Of a stretch of 13,588 nucleotides of DNA, positions 6,240 through 13,588 are shown piece by piece. The notes under the pieces were generated by a model. It was given only the letters and a program-made list of their open reading frames with translations, was not told the origin of the DNA and ran no database searches. Each line of letters begins with the position of its first letter. The stretch's first letter is position 1. Origin of the DNA: an uncultured Bacteroidota bacterium (GTDB lineage Bacteria > Bacteroidota > Bacteroidia > UBA7662); the NCBI GenBank assembly GCA_903856555.1, contig CAIOCC010000072.1, positions 1-13,588 of the forward strand, read 5' to 3'. The position numbers and the translations under genes are program-made.

Positions 6240-7946
6240 CTAAAATCGAACCTTCATTTCCATCAGCTCGCCTTTCCGACGAATCCGAAGGTCCACGGTC
6301 TTGCCTTGCTGCATACCGGCCAAAGCCTGCATATAGCTCTGCATATCTCGAATCGGAAAATCACCCAAACCAAGCAAGATGTCCCCGCGCTGAACACCGG
6401 CTAAGGACGCAGGTTTGCCCTCCGTCACACCGTCCACTTGGACCCCCTCGCCTTCGTAAAAATAATCCGGCATAATCCCCAGGGTAAGTTTAAATCGAGG
6501 CGTTGCCTGGGCATCTGCGTTTTGTGTTTTGGCATAGGTCAATCGACCGTGATAGGGCAAGGCATCCACGATTCGTATCATGTATTCCAACACAAGCTGC
6601 ATTCCCTGATAGTTCAATAAATGAGCATCGTCGCTTGGTTTGTGATAATCTTCGTGGGTTCCTGTAAAAAAGTGCAAAACAGGAACATTCTGGAGGTAAA
6701 AGGATTGGTGGTCCGAGGATCCTGTCCCCGCCGGGCTGCTTTTGATTCGAAGCGGTCCCGCTAGGGAATCCACCAAAGCCGACCATTCCAAGGCCGTCCC
6801 GGTCCCGTGGACCCCCAATTGCTTCGTGGAATCCAGCAGGCGTCCAATCATATCCATGTTGAACATGGCCACCACCGAATCCAAAGGCAACCAGGGATTC
6901 CTAACAAAATAAGCCGAACCCAACAAACCCAATTCTTCTCCTGAAAACGCCAAGAAAAGAAAATTAAAACGACGATCTCGATGCTGGGACCAATACTTGG
7001 CCAATTCCAAAAGGCCGGCGGTCCCGGAGGCATTGTCATCGGCCCCGTTATGAATTTGAGGCTCGCCACGGTGCCGCGAGCTCCCGTATTCACCGTAACC
7101 CAAATGATCGTAATGCGCTCCCAAAACCAGGGTGCGATTCGCTCCATTATCCAAATAAGCCGCTACATTGTTGGCCACAACCCGGGTAACAAGAACCCCG
7201 GCCTTGACTTGAATGCGATCGTCCTCGTTCATAAAACCAAGAGGCAAGGCCGCAAACCCTGCATGGGTCAAGCTAAGCACGGGAATGGTAGAACCCCGCG
7301 TACGGCGATCAAAGGTCGTATCGGGCCAAACTTCATCGGGTGAGCCAGGATACAAGACCACCGCAACCGCTCCATAACGCTCGGCCAAAGCCAATTTGCG
7401 GGCCAAATTCACATGCCCGCCCCAGGGACCGTGGGGGTTGGAACCGGCCGGACCCTGCCAACGGACCCACCAAACCCGGCCACGCAGGGCGACGGTATCC
7501 TTCAAGTCGTTATGGCCCAGGGTATCGGCCTCAATCCCATACCCGGCATTCACGCCACGTGCGATGGCGCTACCCCCCGAACTCCCCGGTAGAACCACAA
7601 AATGCTCCCCATAACGAAGGGAACGCCGACCTACCTTCAACGTGGAGTTGGTATCCGCGACTTGACGAACGGTGATTCCAAACGATTGAACCCAAGACCC
7701 CGAATCGCCGGCGGGTTGCAGGCCCATGGCGTTCAACTGTTCCACCAAATACGAAGCCGCCAACCTCTCCGATAGAGAACCTGTTTGTCGACCCTGAAGG
7801 CTATCGTGCGCCAAAAAACCCACATGACTACGCAAGTCGGCCTGCATATCACCCGTCGGTTGTTGGGCCAGAGCCAGGCTCAGGCAGCCCAAAACCATCA
7901 CACCGACCCCTAGACAATTTTTCCAAAAAGACTTCTGATTCATCAT
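6240..7946 (-). CDS. exported M28-family zinc metallopeptidase with PA and PDZ domains
   Basis: A 568-residue peptidase of the M28 (aminopeptidase S/Y-like) family, which removes N-terminal amino acids using two zinc ions. Residues 1-28 are a signal peptide ending ALAQ. The insert between about 125 and 260 is a PA-like domain. The metal and catalytic residues are visible: His278 and Asp280 (GAHYDHLG), Asp303 (NGADDNASG), the Glu337-Glu338 pair (SGEELG), Asp365 (NMDMIGR) and His435 (EDYHKPSDD). A PDZ domain occupies about 485-568 (VDGVTEGKPASLAGVQRGDI) and probably binds substrate termini or a partner. Two consecutive ATG codons (7946 and 7943) could both start it. It sits 3 bp after the TauE gene and 3 bp before tsaB. 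Likely periplasmic or surface aminopeptidase for peptide uptake; exact specificity is unknown. Confidence 0.94.
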   Translation of the reverse strand: MMNQKSFWKNCLGVGVMVLGCLSLALAQQPTGDMQADLRSHVGFLAHDSLQGRQTGSLSERLAASYLVEQLNAMGLQPAGDSGSWVQSFGITVRQVADTNSTLKVGRRSLRYGEHFVVLPGSSGGSAIARGVNAGYGIEADTLGHNDLKDTVALRGRVWWVRWQGPAGSNPHGPWGGHVNLARKLALAERYGAVAVVLYPGSPDEVWPDTTFDRRTRGSTIPVLSLTHAGFAALPLGFMNEDDRIQVKAGVLVTRVVANNVAAYLDNGANRTLVLGAHYDHLGYGEYGSSRHRGEPQIHNGADDNASGTAGLLELAKYWSQHRDRRFNFLFLAFSGEELGLLGSAYFVRNPWLPLDSVVAMFNMDMIGRLLDSTKQLGVHGTGTALEWSALVDSLAGPLRIKSSPAGTGSSDHQSFYLQNVPVLHFFTGTHEDYHKPSDDAHLLNYQGMQLVLEYMIRIVDALPYHGRLTYAKTQNADAQATPRFKLTLGIMPDYFYEGEGVQVDGVTEGKPASLAGVQRGDILLGLGDFPIRDMQSYMQALAGMQQGKTVDLRIRRKGELMEMKVRF

Positions 7947-7949
7947 TCA

Positions 7950-8816
7950 TTAAAAATTAGACCAACAAGAGCGATTCATCCAACCCAAAATCAATACCAA
8001 AAAAACCAACAAAGCCCAACGCAAACGGCGTTGCCCAAGTTCGGAAGAGGACATTGACTCGGCCAAGGCAATGCCCGGGATCAAGCCCAAAAGGGTACCC
8101 AAGGCACAAGGCAACAAAAATGCGGGGATCAAGCGACCCACCATGACCCATTCTCGGCCGTTTCCTCCCAAAGGAATGGTCAAGTCCGATGGAATCATGG
8201 CATAATAGAGCGTTGAGGCGCCCGCCATCAGGGCAATGGAACCCATGCTCAATGCGTTGATGGCCCCTTGGTCTCGGTAACCCCATCGTTGAAGAACGGG
8301 AACCATGATGGCTCCCCCGCCCAGGCCCGACAAGGCCGAAAAAACACCGGCAACGGCACCCAAACCAGGCAACGCGAGCCTCGATAAAGCGCGCTTTGGA
8401 TAGGGGGTTCCGGTCCGGCTTTCGGACCAAAGTCGATGGGCATTGCGCAACAAAACCATCCCCAACATCAACCCAAAAACCCAGCGAAAACCGGCAGGCT
8501 GATACCATCCCCCTTGACGCACCAGATGCGCCATGCTAACCGCGGTAAGGGCGGATGGCAACCCCAAAACAAACCCATCCCACCCCGTCTTGACGCCTTT
8601 GCGCAGCCACAATCCCCAACCCAAAACACCGGTAAGCAAGGTGAGGGCCAACGAATTTGACAAAACCAATTCAACCAAGGCGGAACCCTGCCAACCCTTC
8701 CCTGCCAACCACCAACCCAAAAGGGGCGCATAGACAATACCTCCACCGACCCCAAACAAGCCTCCCAAAAAACCGGCCAATACTCCAAAGACCAGAAGCC
8801 AGAGCCAGGAGTCCAT
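7950..8816 (-). CDS. TauE/SafE-family sulfite/organosulfur exporter-like permease
   Basis: A 288-residue integral membrane protein with about eight hydrophobic segments. It carries the twin-repeat glycine motifs of the TauE/SafE (formerly DUF81) family: GGLFGVGGG at residues 18-26 after the first membrane segment, and SGLGGGAIMVP at 163-173 in the second half. Members export sulfite, sulfoacetate, taurine-related or other small anions, but most are of unknown substrate. The gene starts 2 bp after the S41 protease stop and ends 3 bp before the M28 start, so it lies inside a protease operon. No sulfur-metabolism gene is visible in the window, so naming it a sulfite exporter would be only a family label. 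Confidence 0.9.
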   Translation of the reverse strand: MDSWLWLLVFGVLAGFLGGLFGVGGGIVYAPLLGWWLAGKGWQGSALVELVLSNSLALTLLTGVLGWGLWLRKGVKTGWDGFVLGLPSALTAVSMAHLVRQGGWYQPAGFRWVFGLMLGMVLLRNAHRLWSESRTGTPYPKRALSRLALPGLGAVAGVFSALSGLGGGAIMVPVLQRWGYRDQGAINALSMGSIALMAGASTLYYAMIPSDLTIPLGGNGREWVMVGRLIPAFLLPCALGTLLGLIPGIALAESMSSSELGQRRLRWALLVFLVLILGWMNRSCWSNF

Positions 8817-8818
8817 CC

Positions 8819-10567
8819 TTAGGGAACCTGCAACAGCCGACGATAATCGGAGGGTTGACCCAACAGCACCAGAGCGCGCTGTATTTCTGGGTCCGATGCA
8901 AAAGTGGAACGCAAGCGTCCCTTCTGGTAATAATACCGACCCACGATTTCCTGCTTGAGGTAATCCGAGATTTCGGCACGATGCTTTTGCAAATCCCGGG
9001 ATTTGTCATGGTGCTTGCGCGCTACCAAAGCGTTGTATTCGTCCTGAACTGCGTCAAAGTATTTTTCCCGGATCGCCTTTTCTTTGAAATCCTGCAGTGA
9101 ACGATCGGATTCCGTGGTGTAGGATAGGTCTTTGCCCTTCAAATAATCTTCGAAAGCACCGTACAAACTATCGCTAACAACAAATTGTTCGGGCTCGGGC
9201 AGGGTCGTACACCGCGAACGGTAATAGGTTGCAAAATCAAATAAATAACGCTTGTTGACCAAGGTTACCAGGATATTGCTGGCGGTATCGGTAGCCAGGG
9301 CCACGTCCGGGGTCACCCCTCCCGCATCATAAACAACTCGACCGGCGGCCGTTTTGAATTCGCGGCGAAGGGAGTCCGCAACCCGGCGGTTTTTGATACC
9401 GGGCTCTTTGTCACTGTATTCGATCGCCTGGATGCAACGTCCGCTGGGGATATAATACTTGGCGGTGGTTACCTTGACCTGGGTATTGTAGGTCAAAGGC
9501 CGCACGGTTTGAACCAAGCCTTTGCCAAAGGTTTTTTGACCCACCACCAGCGCCCGGTCGTAGTCTTGAAGGACCCCCGAAACAATTTCCGAGGCCGAGG
9601 CCGATGAACCATCCACCAGTACCACGACCGGCATTTCGGCGTCCACCGGATCGTTGGTTGTTTGATAGGATTTGTCCCATTCCTTCACTTTGCCCCGGGT
9701 ATCGACCACCTTGGAACCCCTTGGAATAAAAAATCCGCTAATCCTCACCGCCTCATCCAAGGAACCACCGGGATTCCCACGCAGGTCCAATACCATGGAT
9801 TTCATGCCACGGGTTTTGAGCTCGTACATGGCTTTTTGGATTTCATTGCCGGCATCCACCCTGAAAGCGCTGAGGTTGACATAACCAACCTGTTCATTGA
9901 GCATGCCGGAATAGGTCACAGAGGTCACTTTGACCTCTTCTCGTAACAATACTTTTTCGATGGGCTTAGCGACACCCATCCGGGCGATCAAAACCTTGAC
10001 CTCGGTTTTGGGCTGGCCTTTGAGCAGTTTGGAAACGTCGTCGGTATTCCGACCCAGGACATCCTCTCCGTTTATTTTGAGTAATTGATCTCCGGCCCTG
10101 AGATCAGCTTTCTGGGCCGGAAAACCTTCGTAGGGATCAGCAATCACCACCGTATCCCCCACCTTGGCAATCAAGGCCCCGATCCCACCGTACTGACCTG
10201 TGGTCATGATTTTGAAATTTTCGACATCCGATTCGGCAATAAAATCGGTGTAGGGATCCAGGCTCTTGAGCATGGCATCGATGCCGGTTTTCATCAGTTT
10301 GCCGGCATCCACATCGTCCACATAATACATGTTGATCTCCCGGAAGAGGGTGGCAAAAATCTCAATATGCTTTGAAATCTCGAAGTAATTGTTGGTCAGA
10401 GCCCAACTGGAGGTGGCCAGGACCATCACCAGCGCCAGGTGGCGAATTCGGCGTGAGACCGGCAACGCGCGGAATCGTTGGGCGGAGAACAGGGACCTTA
10501 GGGAGGAATAGAGGCGCATGGGTGGAGGGGACGAATCTTCAAATTTAGGGAACGGGGTCGTGGCCAT
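8819..10567 (-). CDS. S41-family C-terminal processing protease (CtpA/Prc-like)
   Basis: A 582-residue serine protease of the tail-specific family, which cleaves envelope proteins near their C termini. A single membrane anchor or uncleaved signal lies at about 41-57 (IRHLALVMVLATSSWAL). It is followed by an NYFEISKHIEIF/YYVDDVD segment typical of Bacteroidota homologues, a PDZ domain at about 115-210 (YGGIGALIAKVGD ... KADLRAGDQLLKING), and the protease core. The catalytic dyad is Ser324 (GSSASASEIVSG) and Lys349 (GQKTFGKGLVQ), with the expected 25-residue spacing. Residues beyond about 450 form a charged helical extension. The longest start (ATG 10567) overlaps yidD by 23 bp; an internal ATG at 10519 would leave a 25-bp gap and a more usual N terminus, and may be the true start. 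All catalytic residues are intact. Confidence 0.94.
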   Translation of the reverse strand: MATTPFPKFEDSSPPPMRLYSSLRSLFSAQRFRALPVSRRIRHLALVMVLATSSWALTNNYFEISKHIEIFATLFREINMYYVDDVDAGKLMKTGIDAMLKSLDPYTDFIAESDVENFKIMTTGQYGGIGALIAKVGDTVVIADPYEGFPAQKADLRAGDQLLKINGEDVLGRNTDDVSKLLKGQPKTEVKVLIARMGVAKPIEKVLLREEVKVTSVTYSGMLNEQVGYVNLSAFRVDAGNEIQKAMYELKTRGMKSMVLDLRGNPGGSLDEAVRISGFFIPRGSKVVDTRGKVKEWDKSYQTTNDPVDAEMPVVVLVDGSSASASEIVSGVLQDYDRALVVGQKTFGKGLVQTVRPLTYNTQVKVTTAKYYIPSGRCIQAIEYSDKEPGIKNRRVADSLRREFKTAAGRVVYDAGGVTPDVALATDTASNILVTLVNKRYLFDFATYYRSRCTTLPEPEQFVVSDSLYGAFEDYLKGKDLSYTTESDRSLQDFKEKAIREKYFDAVQDEYNALVARKHHDKSRDLQKHRAEISDYLKQEIVGRYYYQKGRLRSTFASDPEIQRALVLLGQPSDYRRLLQVP

Positions 10568-10754
10568 GACCGCCCCAGGGATGGCAACGCAAAATTCTTT
10601 TGGCCGCCAAAAAGCTTCCCTTCCAAGCCCCGTATCGGCCCAAGGCCTCCACTGCGTACTGGGAACAAGTGGGGCTGTAGCGGCATGACGGAGGAAGATG
10701 AGGTGAAATCATCCCTTGGTAGACCCGGACCAAGAAAATCAAGAGGGCCTTCAT
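10545..10754 (-). CDS. yidD: membrane protein insertion efficiency factor YidD
   Basis: A 69-residue protein of the YidD (haemolysin-like, UPF0161) family, a small membrane-associated factor that helps YidC/Sec insert membrane proteins. It begins with an amphipathic or hydrophobic helix (MKALLIFLVRVYQ), followed by the family signature SCRYSPTCSQYA and the terminal RCHPWGGHGHDPVP. I set the start at 10754 because the ATG overlaps the rnpA stop as ATGA (10751-10754), the usual rnpA-yidD coupling; the frame is open further upstream but that part is rnpA read in another frame. No YidC gene is in this window, unlike many genomes where rpmH, rnpA, yidD and yidC lie together. Confidence 0.95.
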   Translation of the reverse strand: MKALLIFLVRVYQGMISPHLPPSCRYSPTCSQYAVEALGRYGAWKGSFLAAKRILRCHPWGGHGHDPVP

Positions 10755-11134
10755 AGATCCTGCACCGAGGGAGGTTTTGTCAAGGGGTTCTGCCGTGCCC
10801 ACCGCTGCATGGCCTTGATGAGGCCAGCGGAGATGCGATCGTAATCCAAGATTTCGTTGGTGGAATAGACCAATACCAGAGAGCCTCCGGAACCCTGCGT
10901 TTCCCAAGTCATCCGATGCAGACGGTAAGCCTCGCGCATTCGACGACGCAATAGATTTCGGTCAACAGCTTTTTTGAAGCGTCTTTTGGGGACCGAGAAA
11001 CCAATGTTCAACGGCTGGGATCCGGGGAGATACCGAACCTGGAAGGGAAATTCAAAGAAATGGGAGCCCTGCTCAAAGACACGATCAAAAGAACCAAAGC
11101 CCCTCAGGCGGGGTGGCATGCTCCGAACGAGCAT
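10751..11134 (-). CDS. rnpA: ribonuclease P protein component
   Basis: A 127-residue basic protein that binds the catalytic RNase P RNA and helps it trim the 5' leaders of precursor tRNAs. The family core is GFSVPKRRFKKAVDRNLLRRRMREAYR at residues 45-71; the usual RNR box reads RNL here, then RRRMRE, a variation I regard as acceptable in this phylum. The start at 11134 lies 11 bp after the rpmH stop; a second ATG at 11119 (MPPRLRGF) is a possible alternative. The stop overlaps the yidD start by 4 bases, implying translational coupling. Confidence 0.95.
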   Translation of the reverse strand: MLVRSMPPRLRGFGSFDRVFEQGSHFFEFPFQVRYLPGSQPLNIGFSVPKRRFKKAVDRNLLRRRMREAYRLHRMTWETQGSGGSLVLVYSTNEILDYDRISAGLIKAMQRWARQNPLTKPPSVQDL

Positions 11135-11145
11135 CCCGGACGTGG

Positions 11146-11304
11146 TTAGGACTTGTGTCGACGCTCGTCCGATACCGAAAGCTTCTTGCGGCCCTTGGCC
11201 CGACGACGGGCTAATACGGCACGACCGTTGGCCGTCTCCATGCGGGAACGGAAACCGTGTTTGTTACGACGCTTGCGGTTGGAGGGCTGAAAAGTGCGTT
11301 TCAT
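11146..11304 (-). CDS. rpmH: 50S ribosomal protein L34
   Basis: A 52-residue highly basic protein, readily missed because of its size. It begins MKRTFQPSNRKRRNKHGFR, the L34 hallmark, continues METANGRAVLARRRAKGRKK and ends in SVSDERRHKS. The start is the ATG at 11304 and the stop is TAA at 11146-11148, 11 bp before rnpA. It is the first gene of the minus-strand operon, about 20 bases downstream of the predicted start site of the promoter at 11330-11360. Lysine and arginine make up a large fraction, as expected of a protein embedded in 23S rRNA. Confidence 0.98.
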   Translation of the reverse strand: MKRTFQPSNRKRRNKHGFRSRMETANGRAVLARRRAKGRKKLSVSDERRHKS

Positions 11305-11329
11305 GGCGTATTTCTATAACGAAGGGTCG

Positions 11330-11360
11330 CAAAGATAAGGCTTTTGGGTCCCCATTCAAC
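11330..11360 (-). promoter_or_regulatory. near-consensus Bacteroidota promoter for the rpmH operon
   Basis: On the minus strand TATCTTTG (11330-11337) matches the Bacteroidota -7 box TAnnTTTG perfectly, and GTTG (11357-11360) matches the -33 box TTTG at three of four positions, with an ideal 19-base spacer. The predicted start near 11324 gives a leader of about 20 bases to the rpmH ATG. No other convincing promoter is visible in the tightly packed genes down to tsaB, so this one probably drives the operon. Confidence 0.7.
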
Positions 11361-11377
11361 CCTTGACCCTACCTTTG
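11343..11377 (+). promoter_or_regulatory. candidate promoter for the M61 peptidase gene (leaderless)
   Basis: On the plus strand TACCTTTG (11370-11377) is a perfect TAnnTTTG box, and TTTG at 11343-11346 lies 23 bases upstream, at the long end of the known spacing range. Transcription would start at about 11381-11386, at or next to the ATG at 11384, implying a message with almost no leader. The two boxes interleave with those of the divergent rpmH promoter. Confidence 0.45.
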
Positions 11378-11383
11378 TTGACC

Positions 11384-13228
11384 ATGAATCAACCCCAACA
11401 ACCCGAAGCGATTTACACCGTTGGCCTGGACCCTGAACGGCCCCGGCACCTGCTTGTGGAGGTTCAATGGCACGTGCACGGCGCCGAAACCCGGTTTCGA
11501 CTCCCCCAATGGAGGCCGGGACGCTACGAGCAAAGCCTCTTTGTCAGAAATTTGGTGGCCTTGACGGCCCAAAACGAGAACGGCGAACCCCTACCCGTTA
11601 TCAAAACCGAAGCCTCCGAGTGGCTGGTTCACCACCCCGGGTCCACCACCTTGCGGTTAAGCTACCGGTATTTTGCCAATCAACCCGACGCCGGAGCCTG
11701 TTGGGCCGATCCCGAATGGATGTACGTCAACCCCGTGCATTGCCTGATGTACCGCGAGGATTCGATGGGGCAGCCGTGTCGATTGCACGTCCGTACCGAA
11801 GGGATGTCAACTTCGGCGGGCCCCATCATCATCGCCACTTCCCTGCATGGCCAAGCCGACCAAGGTTATACGGCCAGCGATTACCACGAATTGGTGGACA
11901 GTCCTTGGATGGCTTCCGCCCAATTGCAGCGATTGGATTGGGTCAGCGAAGGGGTGGCATTTGTGTTATGGATGCACGGTGTCCCGGCGCCCGATGAAGC
12001 GATGCAAGCCCAAATTTGTCGTCAATGGGAGACCATGGCCAGCGTGCAAATCCAAACCCTGGGCCGGTTTCCACAAGACGAATTTCACTTCATGCTGGTC
12101 GGCCTACCCTATGCCTTTTATCACGGCGTGGAACACCGACGCTGCACGGTTCTCGCCCTGGGACCCGCCACCGAGATATGGAAACATTTGTACCGAGAAT
12201 TGCTGGGTGTTGCATCCCACGAATTATTTCATGCATGGAATGTGAAGTCTTTTCGCCCCAAGGGCATGGAATCCTATCGATACGAGGGATGGATGTACAG
12301 TGAATTGGGCTATGTGTACGAAGGGTTTACGACCTATTACGGGGACCTCTTCTTGGTCCGTAGCGGTTGTTTACTCCCGGATGAATACCTGGAAGAAGTC
12401 AACGCCTACCTCCTAAGGCACAGCGAGAACTACGGGCGTTACAACCACGGCCTGCGAGAATCCAGCATCGACACGTGGGTCGATGGATACTCCCAAAGCC
12501 AATCTGCGCCCCATCGACGGGTTTCCATTTATGCCGAAGGTATGTTGCAGGCTTTGCACTTGGATTTGGTGATCCGTTCCAGCACCGTGAACAACGAGTC
12601 CCCTGCCTCCTTGGATGACCTGATTCGTTACCTATGGAAGCGTTTTGAACAAGGCCCCGAAACCCCGGGTTATACCCAAGAAACCTTGACCCTTTGGTTG
12701 GATGAAAATGCCATTGTCCCTTCGACTTACAAAAATTGGACGGATTATTTTCGAATCCATTACGAACAACCCAACAGTATCGAAGAATCCTTGCGTTCCA
12801 TCCTCCCCCAATTCGGTTGTCGTCTAACAACAACGCCCAACGAGGACCGAATCAAACACTTGCTGGGACTACAAATGAAATGGAATCAGGCCGAACCGCG
12901 GGTGGAACATTGCGTGCCAGGTTCTCCAGCGGCCTTGGCCGGGTTGGGACCCGATGATCGATGGCTGTCATGGGAAATTCAAACGAATACGAGCGACCCG
13001 TACCCAGCGGTCCTGAATCCTTCGTCGGATACGGACTTTTTGCGCAAAGCCCTGACTACCAACGATTCGCTACGGGTTCGATGGATCACAGCGCTCGGGC
13101 ACGAGCGGCAAGGAGTCTTGCGTCCCCACTCGACCCTTCGCTACTACGACCAACACAAAATCGAACAAGACCTCCAATCCGGGCCCACCGAGCTTAGAGC
13201 TCGAAAGCAATGGCTTGGTATCGCTTAG
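11384..13228 (+). CDS. M61-family (glycyl aminopeptidase-like) metallopeptidase with PDZ domain
   Basis: A 614-residue protein of the M61 family. The zinc motif HELFHAWNVKSFRP is at residues 279-292: His279 and His283 bind zinc and Glu280 is catalytic. The third ligand is Glu313 in YEGFTTYYGDL. The N-terminal beta-rich domain (about 8-170, with LPQWRPGRYEQSLFVRNL) and a divergent PDZ domain at about 490-575 (VEHCVPGSPAALAGLGPDDRWLSW) complete the usual M61 architecture. The frame extends upstream to a TTG at 11363, but I use the ATG at 11384, where the conserved sequence begins. No signal peptide is visible, suggesting a cytoplasmic enzyme, though many relatives are annotated without a known location. 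The stop lies 2 bp from the stop of the convergent rho gene. Substrates are not established. Confidence 0.94.
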   Translation: MNQPQQPEAIYTVGLDPERPRHLLVEVQWHVHGAETRFRLPQWRPGRYEQSLFVRNLVALTAQNENGEPLPVIKTEASEWLVHHPGSTTLRLSYRYFANQPDAGACWADPEWMYVNPVHCLMYREDSMGQPCRLHVRTEGMSTSAGPIIIATSLHGQADQGYTASDYHELVDSPWMASAQLQRLDWVSEGVAFVLWMHGVPAPDEAMQAQICRQWETMASVQIQTLGRFPQDEFHFMLVGLPYAFYHGVEHRRCTVLALGPATEIWKHLYRELLGVASHELFHAWNVKSFRPKGMESYRYEGWMYSELGYVYEGFTTYYGDLFLVRSGCLLPDEYLEEVNAYLLRHSENYGRYNHGLRESSIDTWVDGYSQSQSAPHRRVSIYAEGMLQALHLDLVIRSSTVNNESPASLDDLIRYLWKRFEQGPETPGYTQETLTLWLDENAIVPSTYKNWTDYFRIHYEQPNSIEESLRSILPQFGCRLTTTPNEDRIKHLLGLQMKWNQAEPRVEHCVPGSPAALAGLGPDDRWLSWEIQTNTSDPYPAVLNPSSDTDFLRKALTTNDSLRVRWITALGHERQGVLRPHSTLRYYDQHKIEQDLQSGPTELRARKQWLGIA

Positions 13229-13230
13229 GT

Positions 13231-13588
13231 TTAACCGCGGTTCATGGACATGAGGAACTCTTCGTTGGATAGGGTGCCCCGCATGTGATTTAGCAACAAC
13301 TCCATGGCCTCTTGAGAAGTCATATCAGCCAAGTGGTTGCGCAGAATATACATTTTTTTGAGGGTGTCCTTGTCCATTAACAAATCATCCCTTCGGGTCG
13401 ATGAGGACGTCACATCAATCGCAGGATAGATGCGCTTGTTGGAAAGTTTGCGGTCCAGTTGCAATTCCATGTTACCCGTTCCCTTGAACTCCTCAAAGAT
13501 GACCTCGTCCATTTTGGAACCCGTATCAATCAGCGCCGTGGCCAAAATCGTCAACGATCCGCCGCCTTCGATGTTTCGGGCCGCCCCA
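13231..13588 (-). CDS. rho: transcription termination factor Rho, C-terminal part (cut by window end)
   Basis: The last 118 residues of Rho, the hexameric RNA helicase that terminates transcription and is loaded on untranslated RNA. The frame is open to the window edge, starting GAARNIEGGGSLTI, so the 5' end lies outside. Highly conserved stretches are visible: ALIDTGSKMDEVIFEEFKGTG (motor core), RIYPAIDVTSSSTRR (the STR arginine matches the E. coli arginine finger Arg366) and the terminal NEEFLMSMNRG. Nothing in this portion is abnormal. It converges with the M61 gene with only 2 bp between the stops. Confidence 0.98.
   Translation of the reverse strand, partial: GAARNIEGGGSLTILATALIDTGSKMDEVIFEEFKGTGNMELQLDRKLSNKRIYPAIDVTSSSTRRDDLLMDKDTLKKMYILRNHLADMTSQEAMELLLNHMRGTLSNEEFLMSMNRG

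Noticed and set aside
5979..6404. A 141-codon plus-strand frame opposite tsaB and the M28 gene
   Set aside because: It spans the junction of two well-supported minus-strand genes and shows no family resemblance.
7884..7898. Possible lipobox (VLGC at residues 18-21) in the M28 signal peptide
   Set aside because: Leucine at -2 is a poor lipobox fit and a better signal peptidase I site (ALA before Gln28) follows, so I do not call it a lipoprotein.
10755..10907. Extension of yidD to an upstream ATG (120 codons)
   Set aside because: The added part is rnpA in another frame and YidD proteins are normally about 70-90 residues; the ATGA overlap start is the expected one.
11363..11383. Upstream TTG start for the M61 gene
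   Set aside because: It lies just upstream of the predicted -7 box, so the box would fall inside the coding sequence, and it adds seven unconserved residues; the ATG at 11384 is preferred.
1..13588. CRISPR array, insertion sequence, prophage or defence island
   Set aside because: No regularly spaced repeats, terminal inverted repeats, transposase, integrase or known defence gene was seen on either strand.

Overview
This 13.6 kb window is ordinary-looking chromosomal DNA from a bacterium that is most likely a member of the Bacteroidota. The evidence is the match of at least one promoter to the Bacteroidota pattern (TTG about 19 bases upstream of TAnnTTTG), the near absence of Shine-Dalgarno sites, a tRNA gene without an encoded CCA, and protein types typical of the phylum: a secreted lamin-tail-domain protein, M61 and M28 peptidases carrying PDZ domains, and a small ArsR-like regulator. 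Species cannot be read from the sequence. Most of the window is GC-rich, with one AT-rich island around 5.1-5.75 kb. I see no mobile element, CRISPR array, phage gene or integrase.

Layout: a tRNA-Asn gene on the minus strand (86-159) ends in a strong intrinsic terminator (34-73). A PfkB-family sugar or nucleoside kinase (282-1211, +) converges on aspartate-semialdehyde dehydrogenase asd (1257-2264, -). Divergent from asd is a large secreted lamin-tail-domain protein (2351-5098, +), which converges within 1 bp on a small ArsR-like regulator.

From 11304 down to 5100 all genes are on the minus strand and tightly packed: rpmH, rnpA, yidD, an S41 C-terminal-processing protease, a TauE/SafE permease, an M28 peptidase with PA and PDZ domains, tsaB and, after a 72-81 bp gap, the ArsR-like regulator. 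The first seven look like one operon headed by a near-consensus promoter at 11330-11360. It combines translation (L34), tRNA processing (RNase P protein), tRNA modification (t6A, TsaB), membrane protein insertion (YidD), envelope proteolysis (S41, M28) and a transporter. Divergent from rpmH is an M61 aminopeptidase-like protein (11384-13228, +), whose stop lies 2 bp from the stop of the convergent, window-truncated rho gene (13231-13588, -).

The window is mostly housekeeping. I did not find a convincing new defence, mobile or biosynthetic system. The points most worth a second look are the interdigitated divergent rpmH/M61 promoters with a predicted leaderless M61 message, the abrupt base-composition break inside tsaB, and the mixed translation-protease operon. 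No stretch longer than 300 bases is without a gene. The largest non-genic gaps are 160-281, 2265-2350, 5397-5477 and 11305-11383; promoter-like motifs were found in all but 5397-5477, where I saw no clear signal.
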